From Serratia sp. DD3 (GTDB lineage Bacteria; Pseudomonadota; Gammaproteobacteria; Enterobacterales; Enterobacteriaceae), in NCBI RefSeq assembly GCF_000496755.2, contig NZ_AYKS02000085.1, positions 1 through 47,982 on the forward strand: DNA of 47,982 bases, given 5' to 3'. The notes under the pieces are model-generated. The model searched no databases and was not told the DNA's origin. It saw only the letters and a list, made by a program, of their open reading frames with translations. The stretch's first letter is position 1; each line of letters begins with the position of its first letter. The position numbers were made by a program, and so were the translations under genes. This document shows positions 10,295-22,083 of this stretch, one piece after another.

Positions 10295-10310
10295 CCAACA
10301 ACGGGTGCTC
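10280..10310 (-). terminator. Rho-independent terminator of the nuo operon
   Basis: On the minus strand the stem AGCACCC (10309-10303), a six-base loop and GGGTGCT (10296-10290) are followed directly by a T-rich run (TTTATTTTTA). It lies about 77 bases past the nuoN stop codon, the right place and direction to end the nuo transcript. Confidence 0.88.
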
Positions 10311-10386
10311 TATTGATATTAAGGACAGACACATCGGCCTGCCCTGCTGTACTAATGTTTGTTGTCCAGTTATGACCCGCCAACGA

Positions 10387-11844
10387 TCAAAACATCGGTT
10401 TTGCCATCTGCACCAGGGTAATCAGTGGTTGCGGGTAGAGCCCCAACAACAGTACCAACACCGTTGAAATCAGCACCACCACCCCACCGGCGGTCAATGC
10501 CCAGTTGTTGGGGGTATCCCGTCTCAAGGTTTCTGGGGCGCTTAAATAGAGGCTGACGATCACACGCAAGTAGTAGTACAAACCAATGGCACTACCGACC
10601 ACCACCGCACCGGTCAACCACCACAGATGCGCGCTAACGCCCATGGCAACCACATAGAACTTACCAATAAAGCCCAGCGTCATCGGGATACCGGCCAGTG
10701 ACAACATCATCACCGTCATCACCGCCGACAAAATAGGCTTATGCCAAAACAGACCGCGGTAAGAGAACAGCGAATCGGCATCCGGCCCACGGTAAGGGCT
10801 GGACATTAAACTCACCACCCCGAAGGCGCCCAAACTGCTGAACAGATAACCGGTCAGATAAACACCAGCGGTTTCCAGTGCCAGATCGTGGCTTTGTACC
10901 GCGATCAGCGCCACCAACAGATAACCCAGATGAGCGATGGAGGAGTAACCCAGCAAGCGCTTAATGTTCGTCTGGTTAATCGCCATCAGGTTACCAAACA
11001 GGATCGAACAGAAGGCGATCACCGCCAGCACGATGCGCAGCGCTTCATGATCAGCAGCGGGCGCATACAGGAACAAACGCATCACTACCGCAAAGATCGC
11101 AACCTTGCTGGCAGTTGCCAGAAAGGTTGAAACCGGTGCTGGGGCGCCTTGATAAACATCCGGCGTCCACAACTGGAATGGCACCAACGAAAGTTTAAAG
11201 CCGAGGCCAACCAGCATCATGCCCATCCCTGCCAACACCAGTGGCTGGTGAACCAGATGTTCCTGCAAACTCTTGCCCAGGCTCGCCAATGATAGGTCAC
11301 CGGATTCGGCATACAGCAGCGCCATACCAAACAGCAGGAAGCTGGAGGCAGCAGCAGAGAGCACCATATACTTGATGGCGGCTTCTAACGAACGCTTCTG
11401 GCGGTAGGCATAACCAATCAGGCCAAACAGCGGCAACGAAACCAGTTCAATGCCGAGGAATAGCGAAGCCAGATGGTTGGCACTGGCGAGTAACAGCCCC
11501 CCCATGGTAGCAATCAATACCAGCAGGTAGAACTCTTCACGATTATCCGGGTAACCCGCCAGCCAAGGGTAGGCAAAGGTACAGGTTGCCAGGCTGGCCA
11601 ACAGCACCAGCCCGCTATAGAACATCGAATAACCGTCAATCCGTACCAGCGGAGTGACGTCTATCGGACCCACTTGTCCGACAAAATAGAGCGAAAGCAG
11701 TGCCAGGTTAAGGCCGACGACAGCCAGAGTAGCATTGATAAAGTGGTCGCGTCGCCACGCAATGCACAGCATCACAACCACCACCGTCAATCCGACGATC
11801 AACAGCGGTAACAGTGCGATCAGTTGTTGAGGAGTTATTGTCAT
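10387..11844 (-). CDS. nuoN: NADH-quinone oxidoreductase subunit N
   Basis: NuoN is one of the three antiporter-like membrane subunits of complex I and carries one proton channel in the membrane arm. The 485 residues equal the E. coli length. The protein is hydrophobic throughout, with about 14 predicted membrane helices. The antiporter-family signature is visible, including [19 protein letters not shown] in the middle and [16 protein letters not shown] after it. It is the last gene of the operon: nuoM ends only six bases upstream of this start, and the operon terminator follows. No sign of damage. Confidence 0.97.
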   Translation of the reverse strand: MTITPQQLIALLPLLIVGLTVVVVMLCIAWRRDHFINATLAVVGLNLALLSLYFVGQVGPIDVTPLVRIDGYSMFYSGLVLLASLATCTFAYPWLAGYPDNREEFYLLVLIATMGGLLLASANHLASLFLGIELVSLPLFGLIGYAYRQKRSLEAAIKYMVLSAAASSFLLFGMALLYAESGDLSLASLGKSLQEHLVHQPLVLAGMGMMLVGLGFKLSLVPFQLWTPDVYQGAPAPVSTFLATASKVAIFAVVMRLFLYAPAADHEALRIVLAVIAFCSILFGNLMAINQTNIKRLLGYSSIAHLGYLLVALIAVQSHDLALETAGVYLTGYLFSSLGAFGVVSLMSSPYRGPDADSLFSYRGLFWHKPILSAVMTVMMLSLAGIPMTLGFIGKFYVVAMGVSAHLWWLTGAVVVGSAIGLYYYLRVIVSLYLSAPETLRRDTPNNWALTAGGVVVLISTVLVLLLGLYPQPLITLVQMAKPMF

Positions 11845-11850
11845 GGCGAA

Positions 11851-13380
11851 TTACGGCCTTGTAGTTAAAATGGCTGAAACTGACGGACCAAACCAGTGTT
11901 GCACGTTGTCCATCGCTGCACTTGAGGTATTCAGAACCGGTTGAGGATAGACCCCCAACAGCACCAACAGCACCACCAACAGCAGAACGATAAACAATTC
12001 ACGAGCACTCATGCCCGGCAACGGTTGGTCTGACTTCGGCGCACCGTAGTAAGCACGTTGCATCATCATCAAGGCATAAACCGAAGCAAACACCAGACCG
12101 AAAGCTGAAATTATCGTGATCACCGGGGTAACCTGGAAGCTACCAAACAGGATCATAAATTCACCGACAAAGTTACCGGTACCCGGCATCCCTAGAGTGG
12201 CCACGGCAAAGAACAGGGAAAGCGCAGGGATATACTTGATCCGCCCCCACAAGCCGCCCATCTGACGCATATCGCGGGTATGCAGGCGTTCATACAACTG
12301 GCCACAGATAATAAACAACCCGGCGGCAGAAAGACCGTGAGCAATCATCTGGATCACCGCCCCCTGGTAAGCTAATTGGCTACCGGTATAGATGGCAATC
12401 AGCACAAAACCCATATGGGAAACGGAAGTATAAGCAATCAGACGTTTGATATCGGTTTGGGCAAATGCCATCCAGGCACCGTAGAAGATACCAATCACCC
12501 CCAGCCACATGGCGATCGGGGCAAATTCTGCAGAAGCATTAGGGAACAGCGGCAAGCTGAAACGCAACAGGCCATAGGCCGCCGTTTTCAACAAAATCCC
12601 CGCCAAGTCCACCGAACCCGCAGTCGGTGCCTGGCTATGAGCATCCGGCAACCAGCCGTGTAATGGCACCACTGGCATTTTCACCGCGAAAGCGATAAAG
12701 AAGCCCAGCATCAGCAGGTATTCCACTTGGTGCGACATTGGCGTGTTCAACAGTTCTACATAGTTGAAGGTCCAGGCTCCGGTGGCATTATGATGAACAA
12801 ACACCAAACCGAGGATGGCAACCAACATCACCAGACCACTGGCCTGGGTATAGATAAAGAACTTGGTAGCCGCCGTAATACGGGTTTTACCATCCGATGC
12901 CTTATGCCCCCACAGAGCAATCAGGAAGTACATCGGCACCAACATCATTTCCCAGAAGAAGAAGAACAGGAACAAGTCAATGGCGAGGAACACCCCAATA
13001 ACCCCACCGAGGATCCACAGCAGGTTCAGGTGGAAAAAACCCTGATTTCGCTGGATTTCATTCCAGGAACAGAGAATTGCCACCACCCCCAGCAAGCTGG
13101 TCAACACCACCATCAGTAGCGACAAACCATCCAGTGCCAGGTGGAAGCTGATACCAAAGCTCGGGATCCACGGCACAGAAAACTCAGACTGCCACTGTGG
13201 AATCCCCAACGGCTTAAGTAGTGAATAGTTGCCCTGCCACCACAGTTGCAAGGTGAGAACTAATGTCAGCCCCATCGCGATCAATCCGATCCAGCGCGGC
13301 ATTTTAGTGCCGAAACGCTCACTCTGCCAACACAGCAGACCACCGATAAAGGGGAGAAGAATTAGCCAAGTTAATATCAT
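11851..13380 (-). CDS. nuoM: NADH-quinone oxidoreductase subunit M
   Basis: NuoM is an antiporter-like proton-pumping subunit in the membrane arm of complex I. The 509 residues match the E. coli length. FFFFWEMMLVPMYF contains the conserved Glu (E144 in E. coli) and AVKMPVVPLHGWLPDAHSQ contains the conserved Lys (K234), both needed for pumping in E. coli. It is followed six bases later by nuoN. It is separated from nuoL by a 214-base gap holding an ERIC element, so its translation cannot be coupled to nuoL. The gene is intact. Confidence 0.98.
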   Translation of the reverse strand: MILTWLILLPFIGGLLCWQSERFGTKMPRWIGLIAMGLTLVLTLQLWWQGNYSLLKPLGIPQWQSEFSVPWIPSFGISFHLALDGLSLLMVVLTSLLGVVAILCSWNEIQRNQGFFHLNLLWILGGVIGVFLAIDLFLFFFFWEMMLVPMYFLIALWGHKASDGKTRITAATKFFIYTQASGLVMLVAILGLVFVHHNATGAWTFNYVELLNTPMSHQVEYLLMLGFFIAFAVKMPVVPLHGWLPDAHSQAPTAGSVDLAGILLKTAAYGLLRFSLPLFPNASAEFAPIAMWLGVIGIFYGAWMAFAQTDIKRLIAYTSVSHMGFVLIAIYTGSQLAYQGAVIQMIAHGLSAAGLFIICGQLYERLHTRDMRQMGGLWGRIKYIPALSLFFAVATLGMPGTGNFVGEFMILFGSFQVTPVITIISAFGLVFASVYALMMMQRAYYGAPKSDQPLPGMSARELFIVLLLVVLLVLLGVYPQPVLNTSSAAMDNVQHWFGPSVSAILTTRP

Positions 13381-13400
13381 GGCGTTTTGTATCCCTTATT

Positions 13401-13524
13401 CTACCCGTCTCTTTCAAGCTGGAGCGTTGTTGGCTACGTTTACTCACCCCAGTCACTTACTTGTGTAAGCTCCTGGGGATTCGTGCACTTGCCGCCTAGC
13501 TCCAATTTGAAATTCTTGGGTGTA
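13401..13524. repeat. ERIC element between nuoL and nuoM
   Basis: An element of about 124 bp with imperfect terminal inverted repeats (13401-13424 against 13500-13524). Its core contains CTCACCCCAGTCACTTACT and TAAGCTCCTGGGGATTC, the central sequences of the enterobacterial repetitive intergenic consensus. The nuo transcript crosses it, so it would fold as a long hairpin in the mRNA. The remaining bases up to nuoL (13525-13594) show nothing recognisable. Confidence 0.92.
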
Positions 13525-13594
13525 AAGCAAAAACGTTGTACATAGCGCTAAATTAACGAGCGCTACGCCCGATAATTGTGTCCAAACTGCTCTG

Positions 13595-15442
13595 TTAAAC
13601 CATCATCAACAGCGCCAATACCAGCACGGCACCCACCCCCATAGAGGCGATATACCAGCGGATATAACCGTTCTCACTCACCGCCAAACCACGATTACCC
13701 CAGCGGGCAAAGATTGCAGGCAAGTTCATCAGTGAATTCAGTGGATCGCTTTGCAGCAATCTGGCAATCGCCAGGTAGGGTTTGACAAACACCTTGTCAT
13801 ACAGCCAGTCAAAGCCCCAGGCATTAAACCACCAGGTTGACAAGAAACGCCCCGGCGCACTTTGCGCGATGCTGTTTACCAGGGTACGTTTACCTAACCA
13901 CAGCGCAGCTGCCAGCAGGATACCGATGATGGCTACCACCCCAGAGGTGATTTCCAGCGTCAGCACATTGCCATGTGGCAACTCGGTGGTTGACGGCAGT
14001 ACCCCAGAAAGTGGTGGAACAATCATCGCACCCACAAAGGTGGACAGCACCAACAGCACCAGCAGTGGCAAGTGGTGAGTAATCCCTTTCACGGCATGGG
14101 CTTTGATTTTCTCTTCACCATGGAACACGATAAAGATCATACGGAAGGTATACAGTGAAGTCATAAATGCCCCCACCAGCCCTGCCATCATCAGGTTGAA
14201 ATGGCCGTTAGCCATCGCGCCAGCCAGGATCTCATCCTTACTGAAGAAACCTGCGGTAACCATAGGCAGTGCCGACAAAGCAGCGCCCCCCACCAGGAAG
14301 CAGACATAAACCAGTGGAATGCTCTTGCGCAAGCCCCCCATTTTAAAAATGTTCTGTTCATGGTGACAGGCCAGAATCACTGAGCCAGAGGAGAGGAACA
14401 GCAAGGCTTTGAAGAAGGCGTGTGTCATCAGATGGAAGATTGCCGCATCCCAAGCCTGTACGCCCAGCGCCAGGAACATATAACCAATCTGGCTCATGGT
14501 TGAGTAGGCTAACACGCGTTTGATATCGGTCTGCACCAGCGCGGCAAAACCCGCCAATAGCAACGTTACCCCACCGACCACGCCCACCAGCTCCAACACT
14601 TGTGGCGCCATCAGGAACAAACCGTTCATACGGGCAATCAGGTAAACACCCGCAGTCACCATGGTGGCCGCGTGAATCAAAGCAGATACCGGGGTTGGGC
14701 CGGCCATTGCATCTGCCAGCCAGGTTTGCAACGGTAACTGTGCAGATTTACCCACCGCACCGCCCAGTAACATCAGGGTTGCCCAGGTGATCGCAGCGTC
14801 GCCCACCGCCAATTTCTGTGGTGCCAGCACCATCAGTTCACGAATATTCAGCGTGCCCAGTTGCTGATACAGAATAAACAGCGCAAAAGCCAAGAACACA
14901 TCACCCACACGGGTGACGATAAAGGCTTTCATTGCCGCCGCCCCATTAGCCGGGTTTTTATAGTAAAAACCGATCAACAGGTAACTGCACAGACCAACAC
15001 CTTCCCAGCCCAGGTACATCAGCAACAGGTTATCGGCCAGAACCAGAACCACCATGCTGGCAATAAACAGGTTGGTATAAGCGAAGAAACGTGAATATCC
15101 CTCTTCGCCACGCATATACCAGGAGGCGTACATGTGAATTAAGAAACCGACACCCGTGACCACCGACAGCATAGTAAGTGACAGGCCATCCAACACCAGG
15201 GTAACCCCAATGTTGAAATTGCCTACCGCCATCCAGGTCCACAGGTGTTGTTCAAACAGCTGAACACCCGTAGCCTGTTGAGCAAGAAAATCCACAGCGG
15301 CATAGGCCGTGACCAGTGCTGCCAGGCCAACTGAGCCAACGCCGACGGTTGCGGCCAGGTTTTCACACCAGCGCCCCCGGGAAAACGCCAGCAACAGGAA
15401 GCCGAGCAGCGGCAGCAGAATGGTTAAATATAATAGATTCAT
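13595..15442 (-). CDS. nuoL: NADH-quinone oxidoreductase subunit L
   Basis: NuoL is the distal antiporter-like subunit of complex I and carries the long lateral helix that lies along the membrane arm. The 615 residues compare with 613 in E. coli. Conserved proton-channel stretches are visible: [39 protein letters not shown] and [16 protein letters not shown]. The C-terminal region after about residue 500 is the lateral helix and final membrane segment. Its start overlaps the nuoK stop by four bases (ATGA), which indicates translational coupling. The gene is intact. Confidence 0.98.
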   Translation of the reverse strand: MNLLYLTILLPLLGFLLLAFSRGRWCENLAATVGVGSVGLAALVTAYAAVDFLAQQATGVQLFEQHLWTWMAVGNFNIGVTLVLDGLSLTMLSVVTGVGFLIHMYASWYMRGEEGYSRFFAYTNLFIASMVVLVLADNLLLMYLGWEGVGLCSYLLIGFYYKNPANGAAAMKAFIVTRVGDVFLAFALFILYQQLGTLNIRELMVLAPQKLAVGDAAITWATLMLLGGAVGKSAQLPLQTWLADAMAGPTPVSALIHAATMVTAGVYLIARMNGLFLMAPQVLELVGVVGGVTLLLAGFAALVQTDIKRVLAYSTMSQIGYMFLALGVQAWDAAIFHLMTHAFFKALLFLSSGSVILACHHEQNIFKMGGLRKSIPLVYVCFLVGGAALSALPMVTAGFFSKDEILAGAMANGHFNLMMAGLVGAFMTSLYTFRMIFIVFHGEEKIKAHAVKGITHHLPLLVLLVLSTFVGAMIVPPLSGVLPSTTELPHGNVLTLEITSGVVAIIGILLAAALWLGKRTLVNSIAQSAPGRFLSTWWFNAWGFDWLYDKVFVKPYLAIARLLQSDPLNSLMNLPAIFARWGNRGLAVSENGYIRWYIASMGVGAVLVLALLMMV

Positions 15443-15741
15443 CCGCGCATCTCACTGACAGTATCAATATTCAGGGTATGACGACGACGGTAGAGCTGTA
15501 GCAGCAATGCCAAGCCGACACTGGCTTCAGCGGCTGCCAGGCTGATCGCCAAGATATACATAATCTGCCCATCTGGCTGGTGCCAATAACTCCCCGCTAC
15601 GATAAACGCCAATGCCGCAGCATTGATCATCACTTCCAGGCTGATGAGCATAAACAGCAGATTACGCCGGGATATCAACCCGCCCAGCCCCAGTGCAAAC
15701 AGAATTGCCGCCAGGATAAGCCCATGTTGAAGAGGGATCAT
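15439..15741 (-). CDS. nuoK: NADH-quinone oxidoreductase subunit K
   Basis: A 100-residue, three-helix membrane subunit of complex I, the same length as in E. coli. Two buried glutamates needed for proton transfer are expected in helices 2 and 3; [11 protein letters not shown] and [18 protein letters not shown] hold the matching positions. It overlaps nuoL and nuoJ by four bases at either end, so J, K and L are translationally coupled. No anomalies. Confidence 0.98.
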   Translation of the reverse strand: MIPLQHGLILAAILFALGLGGLISRRNLLFMLISLEVMINAAALAFIVAGSYWHQPDGQIMYILAISLAAAEASVGLALLLQLYRRRHTLNIDTVSEMRG

Positions 15742-16298
15742 GCTTGCTCCTCCGATTTTCTTTTCGCCATGTCACTGCTTGCGGCGCTATTACTCAGCAC
15801 TTCACCGGCTTTTTCTTCACGGCCAATATGGAAGGCAACCACCAGCCCCGCCAACAGCAGCATTGAAGCCAGTTCAACCGCCAGCACATAAGGGCCGAAC
15901 AGACTGATACCCACCGCTTTGGCATCGATCACTTCCCCGCTGATGTCTTGATCCGCTACACTGCGGATAGCAAAAATCAACACCAGCAATAAAACCAGTG
16001 ACAACAACGCGGGGCCAATCCAGACAGAGGGTTTCAACCACTCACGCTCTTGCTGTTGTACGGAACCACCCAGGTTGAGCATCATCACCACAAACACGAA
16101 CAGCACCATGATGGCACCCGCATAAACGATGATTTCCAACGCCCCGGCAAAATAAGCCCCCAGTGAGAAAAAGACTGCCGAGATCGCCAAGAGAGACACG
16201 ATCAGATACAGCAGCGCATGTACAGGATTGGTATGCGAAATAACGCGCATCGTCGCGACTATCGCAATCAAACCTGCCAGATAAAAGGCAATTTCCAT
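15738..16298 (-). CDS. nuoJ: NADH-quinone oxidoreductase subunit J
   Basis: A 186-residue membrane subunit of complex I with five predicted helices, close to the 184 residues of E. coli. The conserved third-helix stretch [22 protein letters not shown] is present; it links the quinone site to the proton channels. The C-terminal tail after about residue 165 is polar and varies between species. It lies eight bases after nuoI and overlaps nuoK by four bases. Intact. Confidence 0.97.
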   Translation of the reverse strand: MEIAFYLAGLIAIVATMRVISHTNPVHALLYLIVSLLAISAVFFSLGAYFAGALEIIVYAGAIMVLFVFVVMMLNLGGSVQQQEREWLKPSVWIGPALLSLVLLLVLIFAIRSVADQDISGEVIDAKAVGISLFGPYVLAVELASMLLLAGLVVAFHIGREEKAGEVLSNSAASSDMAKRKSEEQA

Positions 16299-16306
16299 GC
16301 TTGCTC

Positions 16307-16849
16307 CTACGGCAACAGACCTTTGACGTCGATCGGTTTGGCTTCATTTTCGGCTTCGCCCTTGGCTTTGCCGTCAATCGCCATACCGGCCATGCGGTAA
16401 AAGTTATATTCCGGATATTTACCCGGCCCCGAGATCAACAGATCTTCTTTTTCGTAGACCAAATCCTGCCGCTTGAACTCACCCATTTCAAAATCAGGGG
16501 TCAATTGGATCGCGGTAGTTGGGCAGGCCTCTTCACACAAACCGCAGAAGATGCAACGTGAGAAGTTGATACGGAAAAACTCCGGGTACCAACGCCCATC
16601 TTCATGCTCGGCTTTTTGCAGTGAAATACAGCCCACCGGGCAGACCACGGCGCACAGGTTACAGGCCACGCAACGCTCTTCACCATTGGGATCACGCGTC
16701 AGCACGATGCGACCACGGTAACGCGGTGGCAGATAGACTGGTTCTTCCGGATACATTAGGGTTTCGCGTTTGGCGAAGGCATGCAGGCCAATCATCCAAA
16801 GACTGCGCACCTGGGTGCCGAAACCAACCACCAACTCTTTCAATGTCAT
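16307..16849 (-). CDS. nuoI: NADH-quinone oxidoreductase subunit I
   Basis: The ferredoxin-like subunit of the peripheral arm that carries clusters N6a and N6b and passes electrons from NuoG to NuoB. It has 180 residues as in E. coli. Two complete 4Fe-4S motifs are visible: Cys60, Cys63, Cys66 and Cys70 ([12 protein letters not shown]), and Cys99, Cys102, Cys105 and Cys109 ([12 protein letters not shown]). It sits 14 bases after nuoH and eight before nuoJ. Intact. Confidence 0.98.
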   Translation of the reverse strand: MTLKELVVGFGTQVRSLWMIGLHAFAKRETLMYPEEPVYLPPRYRGRIVLTRDPNGEERCVACNLCAVVCPVGCISLQKAEHEDGRWYPEFFRINFSRCIFCGLCEEACPTTAIQLTPDFEMGEFKRQDLVYEKEDLLISGPGKYPEYNFYRMAGMAIDGKAKGEAENEAKPIDVKGLLP

Positions 16850-16863
16850 GGTTTATTCACCCC

Positions 16864-17841
16864 TTATTCAGCTTGATACAAAATGACCGCAGCGGTTGCC
16901 AACAGATTCAGCAGCGTCAATGGCAGACAAACTCGCCAACCAAACGACATCACCTGGTCATAACGCGGACGTGGCAGCGAAGCACGGATCAGAATGAACA
17001 TCACCATGAAGAAGGCGGTTTTCAGTGCGAACCAGATAAATGGTGGCAAAAACGGCCCATGCCAACCGCCGAAGAACAGCGTGACAATCAAGGCTGATAC
17101 CGTCACGATGCCGATATACTCCCCCACAAAGAACAGACCGAACTTCATGCCGGAGTATTCAATATGGTAACCATCCGCCAGTTCCTGTTCAGCCTCGGGT
17201 TGGTCAAAGGGATGACGGTGACACACCGCAACCCCGGCAATGGCAAAGGTCAGGAAACCAAAAAATTGCGGGATGACATTCCAAACATGGGCTTGCGACT
17301 CGACAATCGCCTGCATGTTGAACGAGCCCGCCTGGGCGACGACGCCCAACAGCGACAGGCCGAGAAACACTTCATAGCTTAGCGTTTGCGCAGAAGCACG
17401 CATCGCCCCCAGCAACGAGTATTTGTTGTTACTCGACCAGCCAGCGAACAGCACTGCATACACCGCTAACCCAGCCATCATCAGGAAGAACAGAATGCCG
17501 ATGTTAAGATCCGCCACCACCCAAGTCGGGCTGACCGGGACAATGGCAAAGGCCAGTAACAGGGAAGTAAAGGCGATCATCGGTGCCAGGGTAAAGATCA
17601 CCCGGTCAGCAAAGGTCGGTACCCAATCTTCCTTGAAGAACATTTTGATCATGTCAGCGACTAACTGCAGTGATCCCCCCCAGCCAACACGGTTTGGCCC
17701 ATAACGGTTCTGGAACAGCCCCAACAGGCGGCGTTCGCCAAAACTCATAAAGGCACCGCAGGTGACCACCACGAGCAGGATCACCACCGCTTTTAGAATG
17801 GCGATCAGAATGTCGATTACCTCAGGTGTAAACCAGCTCAT
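16864..17841 (-). CDS. nuoH: NADH-quinone oxidoreductase subunit H
   Basis: NuoH is the membrane subunit that forms much of the quinone-binding site and joins the peripheral arm to the membrane arm. It has 325 residues, the E. coli length, with about eight predicted helices. Conserved loops are present, among them [20 protein letters not shown] near the N-terminus, [20 protein letters not shown] near residue 210, and [16 protein letters not shown] near the C-terminus. The start overlaps the nuoG stop by four bases. Intact. Confidence 0.98.
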   Translation of the reverse strand: MSWFTPEVIDILIAILKAVVILLVVVTCGAFMSFGERRLLGLFQNRYGPNRVGWGGSLQLVADMIKMFFKEDWVPTFADRVIFTLAPMIAFTSLLLAFAIVPVSPTWVVADLNIGILFFLMMAGLAVYAVLFAGWSSNNKYSLLGAMRASAQTLSYEVFLGLSLLGVVAQAGSFNMQAIVESQAHVWNVIPQFFGFLTFAIAGVAVCHRHPFDQPEAEQELADGYHIEYSGMKFGLFFVGEYIGIVTVSALIVTLFFGGWHGPFLPPFIWFALKTAFFMVMFILIRASLPRPRYDQVMSFGWRVCLPLTLLNLLATAAVILYQAE

Positions 17842-20573
17842 CGTGCTGCCTCCCGCAGATTTTCAACCATTTCCCCCACCAGTATCGGTGGGATCCCTGG
17901 CAAGCCAAGCGGCAGACCGATCTGGCCCTGGCTTAAGGTTTCACTCAAACGTAGCGGCAAACGTAACGTTTGACCCACACAGTCGAACTCCAGCATCGCA
18001 CCGGCGTTAACACCCAGTTGTGCGGCATCTGCAACGTTGAGCATCACGTAAGCGGGTGACATCCGCTGTTGGAACACCGCTGAACGTTGTGAGGTTTCGT
18101 CACTACCAAACAGGTGGTAATAAGGGGCTACACGCCAGCCTTCCGCCATAAATGGCAGCGGAATTGAAGAGAAGTAACCCAGGTTGCCCTCCCCCGCTTC
18201 GATCAGGCGTATCCCTGGGTCCCCATGGCGCAGTTTGCCGCCCACTTCCGCCTGGAATTTGTTCCAGGCCTGTGGTGAGTTCCAACCCGGCATCCAGGCG
18301 AAAGGGATCTGCTGGCGATCAGCCAGTGGGCTGTTGGTCCCTTCCATCGAGAAGGCAAACATACTGTCTTTATCCTGAGGCTGACGGGGCTCATGCACAC
18401 TGATGTTAGCCCGCATCGCAGTACGTCCACTATAGCGGTGCGGTGAACGAGCCAGTTTCTGCCCACGAATACGGAATGTTGCATCCGGTGCCGCCTCCTG
18501 AACCCCCTGCAGTTGAGGTAATGCTGCCACACAAGCGGCAATCACATCATCCAACTGCATCCAGTCCACCTGGCGGCTGGCATAAGCAGAGTGCAATGAA
18601 TGCATCCAACGCCAGCTTTCCAATATGATGCTATGAATATCTTTCTTGGCATCATCGTAATAAGACGGATCGTATACCTGGAAGAAACGCTGTGCGCGCC
18701 CTTCCTGATTCACCACGGTGCCATCACTCTCGGCAAAACTGGCGGCAGACAGGATCAGGTTAGCCTTATCCATCAGGGTAGTGCGCTGATGATCAGCAAC
18801 GATCAGGTTGCGAACTTGTGCCAATGCGGCATCCACTCTGGCCGCAGGCGCATGACGATAGAGGTCGTTCTCCATCACAATCGCGGTATCTGCCGCGCCA
18901 CTTTCCAATTCCCGCAGCGCTTCATCAAGGGAACCACCACCGATCATCGACAAACCGAGGCTGTTGGCATCCGCAGCAACCAAAGTGATGCCCACGTTAG
19001 AACCACGAGCTTTCAATGCGTTGGCAATGTTGGCGGCCGCAGCAATAATCGCTTCGCTGCCCACATTGCTGCCGGTGACGATTAATGGTTTCTGTGCACC
19101 CGCCAAGGCCTGCACGATCACATCAATCTTCTTGTTGAGATCATCAGACAACCCGGCTACCGCTGGCGCTGAGTGGTCCAGTGCATGGGCGATGGCGAAA
19201 CCGAGACGGGCTTGCTCATCAACCGGCGCGTGATAACTCCAGGCGGCAATATCATCCAGACGCGTGCTATCAACATTGGTGACAAACAGCGGATGTTTCG
19301 CATGTTGGCCAATGTTCTGTACTGCGGCGATCTGCCAATCAGCCACCCGTTGCGCGGCTGCCATGGCACGTGCTTTACCTTTCACCGCCTGACGAACCGA
19401 CAGCGCAATACGGGCCGCTGTCTGGGTCAGGTCTTCACCTAATACCAGTACCGCGTCGTAGCTTTCGATCTCACGCAGGCTCGGGGTATAAACCCCACTG
19501 TTTTTCAGCACGTTGAGCATCAGGTGCAAACGTTGCTGTTCCGCTTGGCTAATGCCGCTATAAAAGTTTTCCGCACCAACCAGTTCACGTAACGCAAAAT
19601 TGCTTTCCAGGCTGGCGCGAGGGGAACCGATACCGATGGTTTTCTTCGCTTGACGCAGAATATCTGCCGCCCCTTGCATTGCCTGTTCGGCATTCAAGGT
19701 GATCCAGTCACTGCCGCGCAACTGTTGTGGCAGCCGAGGACGATCTTTCAGATTCACATAACCATAACCAAAACGGCCACGATCACACAGGAAGTAGTGG
19801 TTTACGCTACCGTTATAGCGGTTTTCAATGCGGCGCAATTCACCATAGCGCTCACCAGGGCTGGTATTACACCCCACGCTGCACTGTTGGCAGATGCTTG
19901 GCGCAAACTGCATATCCCACTTGCGGTTATAGCGCTCGGAGTGGGTTTTGTCGGTAAATACGCCAGTTGGGCAGACTTCTACCAGGTTGCCAGAAAACTC
20001 GCTTTCCAGCGTGCCACTTTCCGGGCGGCCGAAATAGACATTGTCGTGTGCCCCATAGACGCCAAAGTCGGTACCATCCGCGTAGTCTTTGTAGTAACGC
20101 ACACAGCGGTAACAGGCAATGCAACGGTTCATCTCATGAGAGATAAATGGCCCCAATTCCTGATTGTTATGGGTACGCTTGGTGAAACGGTAGCGACGGA
20201 AACTATGTCCGGTCATCACCGTCATATCCTGCAAGTGACAGTTACCGCCCTCCTCACACACCGGGCAGTCGTGCGGGTGATTGGTCATCAACCATTCGAC
20301 CACACTCTCACGAAACTGTTTGGCTTCAGCATCATCGATGGAAATAAAGGTTCCATCCGATGCTGGTGTCATACAAGACATCACCAAACGGCCACGGGTA
20401 TCGTCCGCATTTTGGTATTGCTTTACCGCACATTGGCGGCAAGCGCCGACGCTTCCAAGCGCCGGATGCCAGCAAAAATAGGGAATATCAAGGCCCAGAG
20501 AGAGACATGCCTGTAACAGGTTATCTGCTCCATCAACCTCGTATTCTTTGCCGTCTACATGAATCGTAGCCAT
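17838..20573 (-). CDS. nuoG: NADH-quinone oxidoreductase subunit G
   Basis: NuoG is the large iron-sulfur subunit of the peripheral arm. I chose the ATG at 20573 ([13 protein letters not shown]) because it matches the E. coli start; this gives 911 residues against 908. The 2Fe-2S ligands are Cys34, Cys45, Cys48 and Cys67. [14 protein letters not shown] supplies the His/Cys-ligated cluster. CIACYRC plus a later CP motif gives the next 4Fe-4S cluster, and CQQCSVGC near 228 the off-path cluster N7. A molybdopterin-oxidoreductase-like fold fills the rest. In the same frame an open stretch continues 29 codons further to a TTG at 20660. The 157-base gap to nuoF is unusually long for this operon. 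Confidence 0.96.
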   Translation of the reverse strand: MATIHVDGKEYEVDGADNLLQACLSLGLDIPYFCWHPALGSVGACRQCAVKQYQNADDTRGRLVMSCMTPASDGTFISIDDAEAKQFRESVVEWLMTNHPHDCPVCEEGGNCHLQDMTVMTGHSFRRYRFTKRTHNNQELGPFISHEMNRCIACYRCVRYYKDYADGTDFGVYGAHDNVYFGRPESGTLESEFSGNLVEVCPTGVFTDKTHSERYNRKWDMQFAPSICQQCSVGCNTSPGERYGELRRIENRYNGSVNHYFLCDRGRFGYGYVNLKDRPRLPQQLRGSDWITLNAEQAMQGAADILRQAKKTIGIGSPRASLESNFALRELVGAENFYSGISQAEQQRLHLMLNVLKNSGVYTPSLREIESYDAVLVLGEDLTQTAARIALSVRQAVKGKARAMAAAQRVADWQIAAVQNIGQHAKHPLFVTNVDSTRLDDIAAWSYHAPVDEQARLGFAIAHALDHSAPAVAGLSDDLNKKIDVIVQALAGAQKPLIVTGSNVGSEAIIAAAANIANALKARGSNVGITLVAADANSLGLSMIGGGSLDEALRELESGAADTAIVMENDLYRHAPAARVDAALAQVRNLIVADHQRTTLMDKANLILSAASFAESDGTVVNQEGRAQRFFQVYDPSYYDDAKKDIHSIILESWRWMHSLHSAYASRQVDWMQLDDVIAACVAALPQLQGVQEAAPDATFRIRGQKLARSPHRYSGRTAMRANISVHEPRQPQDKDSMFAFSMEGTNSPLADRQQIPFAWMPGWNSPQAWNKFQAEVGGKLRHGDPGIRLIEAGEGNLGYFSSIPLPFMAEGWRVAPYYHLFGSDETSQRSAVFQQRMSPAYVMLNVADAAQLGVNAGAMLEFDCVGQTLRLPLRLSETLSQGQIGLPLGLPGIPPILVGEMVENLREAAR

Positions 20574-20730
20574 AGTCAGCATGCTTCCAAATGGCCTGAG
20601 GTAACTGTCAGCTTTTACTTCGCAGTCTCGCTGCCAGGTAAATTGCCGGTTACTTTTCAAGCGTTAATTATAAAAAATTTCTTGGCTGGTAGGCCAGGAG
20701 CCGCCATTGCGTCTCTTGACACCGATGTGA

Positions 20731-22083
20731 TTACCAGCGTTGCTTCAATAAGTTGTTTGGCTGAATACCACCAATCGCCTGAACATTGCCCAAATACTGT
20801 GGCGCAATACCGGCTTCAAACTCATCACGGAAATATTTAATCGCACTTTGTAGCGGCTCTACGGCACCAGGTGCATGGGCACAAAACGTTTTGCCCGGCC
20901 CCAAGGCGCGGCACAACTGCTCCAGGGTTTCAATATCCCCCGGCTGCCCTTCGCCCCGCTCCAGTGCACGCAGAATCTTTACGCTCCATGGCAGGCCATC
21001 CCGGCAAGGGGTACACCAACCGCAGGACTCGCGCGCAAAAAACTCTTCCAGGTTGCGCACCAGGGGAACCATACCAATCTCATGGTCTACCGCCATCGCC
21101 AGCGCAGTGCCCAAACGGCTGCCCGCCTTAGCGATGTTTTCAAAATCCATCGGGAGATCCAGGTGGTCAGCGGTGAGGAAATCGGTACCCGCGCCCCCTG
21201 GCTGCCAGGCTTTAAAACGCAAACCATCACGCATGCCACCAGCGTAATCTTCCAGAATTTCACGGGCGGTGATACCAAACGGCAACTCCCACAAACCCGG
21301 GTTTTTCACCCGACCAGAGAAGCCCATCAATTTGGTACCGGCGTCGTTACTCTTCCCTGCCGAGATCCCTTTATACCAATCCGCACCGTGTTCAAGAATG
21401 GCAGGCACGTTACACAAGGTTTCTACGTTGTTGACGCAGGTGGGTTTACCCCAGGCCCCAGAAGTAGCGGGGAACGGCGGTTTGGAACGTGGGTTGGCAC
21501 GGCGGCCTTCCAGCGAGTTGATCAGCGCCGTTTCTTCACCGCAGATGTAACGGCCAGCTCCGGTATGCACCAACAGCTCAAAATCGAATCCACTACCCAG
21601 GATATTTTTGCCCAGCAAACCCGCTTGTGTCGCTTCACTAATCGCGCGACGCAAATGTTCTGCAGCTTCGACATATTCACCACGCAGGAAGATGTAACCG
21701 CGATAGGCCTTCAGCGCAAAAGCTGAAATCAACATCCCTTCCACCAACAGGTGTGGCAATTGCTCCATCAATAAACGGTCTTTGTAGGTGCCTGGCTCCA
21801 TTTCATCCGCGTTACACAACAGGTAGCGAATGTTCATGGATTCATCTTTCGGCATCAGGCTCCACTTCAACCCGGTGGAGAAACCGGCCCCACCACGGCC
21901 TTTCAACCCGGCCTCTTTCACCAGGTTGACTATCTCGTCGGGCGCCATTCCTTTCAGGGCTTTTTCTGCCCCCTGATAACCATTTTGGCTACGATACTCA
22001 TCCAACCACACCGGTTGTTGATCATCACGCAAACGCCAGGTGAGCGGATGCATTTCAGCAGTACGTTTGATATCCATCATCAT
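20731..22083 (-). CDS. nuoF: NADH-quinone oxidoreductase subunit F (NADH- and FMN-binding)
   Basis: NuoF oxidises NADH with FMN and hands electrons to the chain of iron-sulfur clusters. It has 450 residues against 445 in E. coli. [13 protein letters not shown] at 62-74 is the nucleotide-binding loop. [12 protein letters not shown] near 352-363 and KTFCAHA near 401 provide the four cysteines of cluster N3. The start overlaps the nuoE stop by four bases (ATGA). Three Met codons lie close together at the start, so translation could begin at any of them. Intact. Confidence 0.98.
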   Translation of the reverse strand: MMMDIKRTAEMHPLTWRLRDDQQPVWLDEYRSQNGYQGAEKALKGMAPDEIVNLVKEAGLKGRGGAGFSTGLKWSLMPKDESMNIRYLLCNADEMEPGTYKDRLLMEQLPHLLVEGMLISAFALKAYRGYIFLRGEYVEAAEHLRRAISEATQAGLLGKNILGSGFDFELLVHTGAGRYICGEETALINSLEGRRANPRSKPPFPATSGAWGKPTCVNNVETLCNVPAILEHGADWYKGISAGKSNDAGTKLMGFSGRVKNPGLWELPFGITAREILEDYAGGMRDGLRFKAWQPGGAGTDFLTADHLDLPMDFENIAKAGSRLGTALAMAVDHEIGMVPLVRNLEEFFARESCGWCTPCRDGLPWSVKILRALERGEGQPGDIETLEQLCRALGPGKTFCAHAPGAVEPLQSAIKYFRDEFEAGIAPQYLGNVQAIGGIQPNNLLKQRW

